DNA of 64,000 bases, from the NCBI GenBank assembly GCA_029964075.1, contig CM057147.1:19861513-19925512 (forward strand). The letters are read 5' to 3'. Position numbers and translations under genes: made by a program. This stretch comes from Patiria pectinifera. Lineage: Eukaryota; Echinodermata; Asteroidea; Valvatida; Asterinidae. The notes beneath the pieces were generated by a model, which saw only the letters and a list, made by a program, of their open reading frames with translations, had not been told where the DNA came from and did no database searches. Every line of letters begins with the position of its first letter. Position 1 is the first letter of the stretch. Positions 59,191 to 64,000 of this stretch are shown here, piece by piece.

Positions 59191-59656
59191 TTGGGGTGTA
59201 ACGTCTGGTGTGGCAATCTCCGCAATGAGACAGACATCCTCAGCCGGCCCAACTTAAGTCCACCATTGACCAGTCGGATTGTCAGACAGGTCACAAATGC
59301 CCGAGAAAATGTAGGGATGCCATTTGTAAATTTGGCTGCACGCAGGTTTGGCATTACCCTTGCTCGATGCTAAACAGAGTGTGGCTTTGTACATTGCCGC
59401 ATTTTGGGGTCCTGGCCATACCCTACATAATGCGTCGTTTATGCAGCTCCCTCTCAACCATGTCAACGCGTACCGCCGGTACGTGGTGCATGCACTGGTG
59501 ACTCATGTAGTGAATAAGAAGAGTTCCAATGTTGGTGACACCTATCGTGTCATAAGGGCCCCGCCTGGTGCTCTGGCGGAGGGGCTCCGGCGGCGCGCAC
59601 CTGACCTGGTTTTGAGTCTGGCTAGTGTGCGCTCCGGAAATAGGCTCTATAAATAG
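59191..59656 (+). pseudogene. Unidentified GC-rich coding remnant with a frameshift
   Basis: 59191-59373 and 59348-59656 are open in two frames and read as one protein broken near 59350-59370: RIVRQVTNARENVGMP, then YRRYVVHALVTHVVNK, and a basic end, VRSGNRLYK. GC content is clearly higher than in the surrounding DNA. No domain was recognised. It may be part of a DNA transposon or another mobile element. Confidence 0.35.
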
Positions 59657-59910
59657 GTTGCTTAAGTGGTTTCTTTTGTTGGGGGACATGGGAAAGGTTT
59701 GGCAAGATGCCCGGGTCATTGCAAGTTGTTACAATTGTATACATTTGTTCAGACTGTGTGTATTTCTATGCTGGGAATCAGCAGTTGTGGTACTGGTAGC
59801 AGTGTGGCAGGTTGACCACAGAGTTGTTGTTGTTGTTGTTGTTGGGCAGATCCAGACTGCCATTTGCCGGGGGGGGGGCTAGAATTGTAATAAAGGGTGC
59901 AGGACCTGCG
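59657..59910. other. No gene seen
   Basis: Contains a (TTG)n run near 59825 and a G-run near 59870, then aataaag near 59890. Confidence 0.35.
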
Positions 59911-60400
59911 AGCGCCGAGCGCGAAGCCCTTACGGCATGGTGTCCGGGGCCCGCTTAAGGGCCCCGAAAAAATTTGGATTTTAGATGCTCTGTGGTGCAA
60001 TCTGAGGCCATTCCTGGCCACTTTCCACCGTTTAGAAAACATTTTAAACATCGAAAATTCCATTTAAATTTATTTTTTGTGCCTATTTGTTATGTTCTCA
60101 AAGTTGAGAACCATGCTCCATCTCCGTATTTTTTCACAAATGTTAGTTTGGAAAGGGATTTTAGGCCACTGGTAGTCCGACCCTCAGCCATTTGCTGCTG
60201 AAGGTACAAAAAAGGTGGGGGGCACCGCTGAGGTGAAATTATAGCATAGAGGAAATTTGGCAGGAGAACTAATGGGAATGCGGAGCGCAAAGCCCTTACG
60301 GCGAGGGGTCCGGGGCCCACTTAAGGGCCCGGAAAATTTTGGATTCTAGATGCTCTGTGGTGCAATCTGTGGTGCAATCTGAGGCGCCACTTTCCCCTGA
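59911..60400. repeat. Two copies of a GC-rich dispersed repeat
   Basis: The block gcgaagcccttacggc, ggtccggggcccac/gct and tagatgctctgtggtgcaat occurs near 59920-60005 and again near 60287-60390. The second copy has an extra ctgtggtgcaat duplication. Between them is unrelated AT-rich sequence. Confidence 0.7.
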
Positions 60401-61730
60401 TTTTTTTTAGCAGAAGTTTTTAAAATTATGAGGGCATATTTTGTTTCATTTGTTTCAAATACATATAGGCCTTTATTCTCTTGCTCTGATAAAAAGTTTC
60501 TTCTGCATTCAAACCTTAAAGTTGAGAACATGTAATTGTTCCCCGCTCGGTCACATAACTGACATGAATTTAAATATTTCATTACAGCGGATGCATATTT
60601 GGGGGGTGTGACAAACTGGCATAAAACATATAAGAAAAAATATTTTAACAGAATCTGAAGTGGCCATTGTTTGATTTTGTTTAGTCACCGAGCCCGGAGC
60701 GAGAAAACGGTTTGACCTTCGCAGCAGTTGTCCGCGTGCAGTCTCATGGACGCATGACGCGCTAAAAAAATACACGAAATGAGACTCCACTAAAGTTTAT
60801 TTTACCTTGATTTTATCCGCGTATCGTGCGGCCATCATAACCTGCGCATAAAGTCTTAGGAGGTGCGTGAAAATTTTGAACAATTGAACAATTTGAACAA
60901 TTGTTCTTCCTAAAACTCAAAACGCGTGGCCCGTCGGATCACCGTCCATTTTTCACCGATAGTAAACATTTTAAAATACTTGCCGGGGGTGCGCCCCCTG
61001 CTAGATCCGCCGATGGGGGGTTTCGGAACTACAAAAATGAGATGTTTTCATGAATTAAAAGCCTAAAAATTTTAGGGTACAAATATTTTTAACCCTGAAA
61101 CTCAATAAAAAACCCACCAATGGTCAATGGCCAATTCGTCACTTTGTATTGTAGTGCGCATAGAACAGACGTTTATTTTCCTGTGTTACGAAGTACAGCA
61201 GGAAAAATATGTCTGTATGTTACTCACGTGATCATGATAAAGCATAGGGTTAATTTGAATAGAATGTCATTGAGGACGTAATCGAGTAAAGGGCGTGTGT
61301 GGCCATAGTGTGGCCATTCTAGCCTGTGTCCACCACGTCACTAGGTCGGTAATTTTCATAACGACCACAATACATCGTGTATTTAATTTAAAAGAAGAGG
61401 AGACACTCGGAGTATGTCAGTGTTAGTTAATGTATAAGGGATCGGCCACAAGGTTTTCCAGAGTTTTTACCTCATAGAGTTTTACCTCTGGTTTTTTACC
61501 CTAGGCAATTGACAAGTAATAGAATGAAATCATAGATCTATACGAAGTCAGTATTAATTACAATTTTAATTTACAGCAAACATAAGTGAAAGCAGAGGCG
61601 GTTCTGGGGGCAAAATTTGGCTAGGCCCCCCAAAAAAAATTTCCATCAAAAAAAATAATGCAGAATGATGGCTTGCCCAAAGAATTTTATGGTTAATTTT
61701 GGGATCTTTAGGCCCAGACTATATATCTTC
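60401..61730. other. Repeat debris, no gene
   Basis: It includes a CG-rich gccgggggtgcgccccctg block near 60980 and a small self-complementary run of gaacaatt near 60880-60905. Open frames here show no domain. Confidence 0.4.
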
Positions 61731-61735
61731 CTAAA

Positions 61736-62910
61736 GTGTATCATAGATCTTTTGCCAATAATATCTTGCCAACTTCCCAACACAGAAGTGTGATAACTTT
61801 GCTTGAAAAAGCTGGGGATCAGCTTAATCTTCAGAAAGAAAGACTGATTTCGTTACTTAACGTAGATTACAAGATTGTCTCTAAAGCTATTTGCCTTCGC
61901 CTGGGCAAAGTTATTCCAGACCTGCAGGATCAAAGGCAGAAGTATTCAAGATAACGCCAGACTTCTGAGAGATTTGGTTTACTATATAGGTTCCAAGTGT
62001 CTGAATTCCTTGATCATTTCATATCAATCTGTAAGCGCTCCTTTTCAAGCGCCCACACAGTCCCTGATTTTCCGCTGTGGGAATTGCCATCAAAAACTGT
62101 GCCTCGATGTCTCTTTTTGTACACCATTGAAAAACGGAACAACACTTTGACTTCTTAAAAGAATACAAGACGGACAATATTATTCTACAACACACTGATA
62201 TAAAATATTGAATTTATATTAACAAGAAAGCCCGTACTTTTCAGGATTTACATTGTTGCTTTAGCAGAATTTAACACAATTATGTGTAAATCGTGGTTTT
62301 CAGTAAACCCGAACCGCTTCAACTCGCCGTAAATATAAACAGCGCCACCGTATGGCCTTAAAAAAAAGAGTTGTTAGGGAAGATTCTGGTCCAACTAATT
62401 ATCTAAAATGTATTCTGATTGGACCTCGTTAAGACCCGTACCTTTAGGATTGAAGATGATCGCCAATCATAACCCCGCTTACATACATCGTGGGCATTGC
62501 GTTGTGTGTGTGCATGCTTGCTATTCGATTATCAGGTCCAAAGATATAGCGCACAAAGTACGTTCACTTCCACACACAGGTGCGTACACGCATTTGTATT
62601 ACATTTTGTTAAAATTGTAACACACGCAAAATTGAGTTGAATCAAATAAGATAAATAGGAGCGCGGTTTCGATCATAAACAAACTGATATGCCTTATCAA
62701 TAAAAAACTTTTGATAGGGTTAATTAGAATTTTTATTTTAAAGCTTTGGAACCTGTTTCGGCCCCGTTTTTATTATTATATTAAGGGTTTTAATTAATGG
62801 TTTTATGTCCGACGCCTTTCAATTTTCATAGGTGCTAAGCAGGGGTGTCCATTATCCCCACTTTTGTTGAGAATTGAGATTTGAAGTTGTTGCTGATATT
62901 TTAAACTGAT
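61736..62910 (+). mobile_element. Remnants of a non-LTR reverse transcriptase
   Basis: RT motifs in order: VITLLEKAGDQLNL then LISLLNVDYKIVSKAI near 61790-61890, VIPDLQDQRQ near 61910, DNARLLRDLVYYIG in another frame near 61950, and GAKQGCPLSPLL at about 62833-62868. The spacing and frame shifts show a badly decayed L1/Tx1-type element, unlike the much better kept LINE at 30-36 kb. Confidence 0.65.
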
Positions 62911-64000
62911 AGTTACAGTAGTGTCTTTTTATACTAGTGGCAAAAGCAAATAAAAGTACCCACACCTATTGCGTTCCACTTTAAGTTGCATTTTATCAGA
63001 TATTAAACCAGAGATTTAATTCATTACAATTCTTCTTTTTGAATTGTTTGAATTAAGAGTTCATAACTTAGAAATATACCAAGTTTAGTTTGTGATTGTT
63101 TTCCACCTTCCTAGTGATTCGGAGTACTGCATAAGTTGACGTACATGTATAAAGTTTGACCAACTGATAATCTTTTTATGACTTAATAATAATTGGAAAT
63201 ACTGCAAGTGGAAGAAGTAGACTTGCAAATTAAATTGTACATAATAGCATGTACATAGAACTGAACTTGTCCAATATTTGGTGTTTGTATTCTGATCGTC
63301 TTAATCTTTCCAAGCTCCACTGATGTGCTACTCTTTTAGTGGCATTCATGCAGAGACAAAACTGATCAACCTACATGTAAAATCATCATATCATGCCTAG
63401 CTGTATGGACAGGCAATTATGACAAGCTCACTGCACCCCATCTGCAAGTTATCCAGGGTATCTATGTGACATGGTATCATCACCCTGTTCCTCATTGGTG
63501 TTTGTCAGCAAAATACATTGTAAACTTCACCAAGACCTCATATGGGCTGCAAGTATGATATAGTGTCCCTGCTTAAGAGGGCTACACACATAGTTCTCAT
63601 GTTGCTATACAAGAAAGTATTCATTTCAAAGAATTAGGCCTATATTTTCAGGTTCAGCAAAAAAAAATACTGGCAATGCAGAGCAAAAATAAGCATTCTG
63701 CACACAATACAAAATTGGTGAAAACTTATCAAAATAACACAGCATTGTTGGCATAATGGTGCAGTGTCCCCTTTTGTTTCCTGTGGGGATACATGTGTTG
63801 GCCCTGTCACGATTAATTCCAGGATAAGAATTATCTTTGCCTGCGTTATGGTCGTATAGCAGGCAAAATGTGTCTAATCGGTTGAGGAATGAATTCTGGG
63901 AGGCGGTGTTACGTAAGGGAAGAAAGGGTGTGTCAAATTTGCATAGGAAAGAACATGCATTCAACATACGTAGAACATACGTAGAACGTACGAGGCGAAG
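62911..64000. other. No gene seen
   Basis: AT-rich. A 113-codon minus-strand frame (63626-63967) has no recognisable domain. The last 30 bases repeat acgtagaac. Confidence 0.35.

Overview
The window is animal nuclear DNA. Genes have introns with GT-AG splice sites, repeats are dense, and nothing is arranged in operons. The rhodopsin-type receptor, the TRMT2A-like tRNA methyltransferase and a Tx1/L1-like retrotransposon fit a metazoan, probably an aquatic invertebrate such as an echinoderm, hemichordate or lancelet. That placement is inference; no single-species marker was seen.

Layout. 77-1552: an intronless GPCR gene on the plus strand. 2.4-15.6 kb: a minus-strand TRMT2A-like gene whose middle part was duplicated in tandem. 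The copy next to exon 1 (10.4-15.6 kb) has intact exons. The far copy (4.4-7.9 kb) carries a stop codon and a frameshifting deletion. A cluster of repeats and a foldback element (7.9-9.3 kb) separates the copies, and part of a third unit lies at 2.4-3.2 kb. 15.9-20.3 kb: nested inverted-repeat (MITE-like) elements, including a 538-bp palindrome. 20.5-25.6 kb: exons of a C2H2 zinc-finger/coiled-coil gene, interrupted by a retrotransposon fragment. 25.9 kb: one orphan minus-strand exon.

26.3-30.2 and 36.0-59.0 kb: one satellite array of about 150-bp units, roughly 178 copies, split by a single LINE. Each unit carries a minus-strand tRNA-like sequence with recognisable RNA polymerase III A and B boxes followed by T-runs. 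The LINE (30182-35986) is a Tx1/L1-type element with a zinc-knuckle ORF1 and an endonuclease/RT ORF2. It is broken by several frameshifts, ends in poly(A), and has an 11-bp target-site duplication inside the tRNA-like part of the unit. Its 5' end also starts with a tRNA-like A box. 59.0-64.0 kb: transposon debris, an unidentified GC-rich broken ORF and remnants of another RT.

The most unusual content is the tRNA-like satellite with the LINE inside it. The genes show no sign of a shared pathway. Most short open frames in the satellite are by-products of the repeat and should not be annotated as proteins. Coordinates of splice sites and repeat ends were read by eye.
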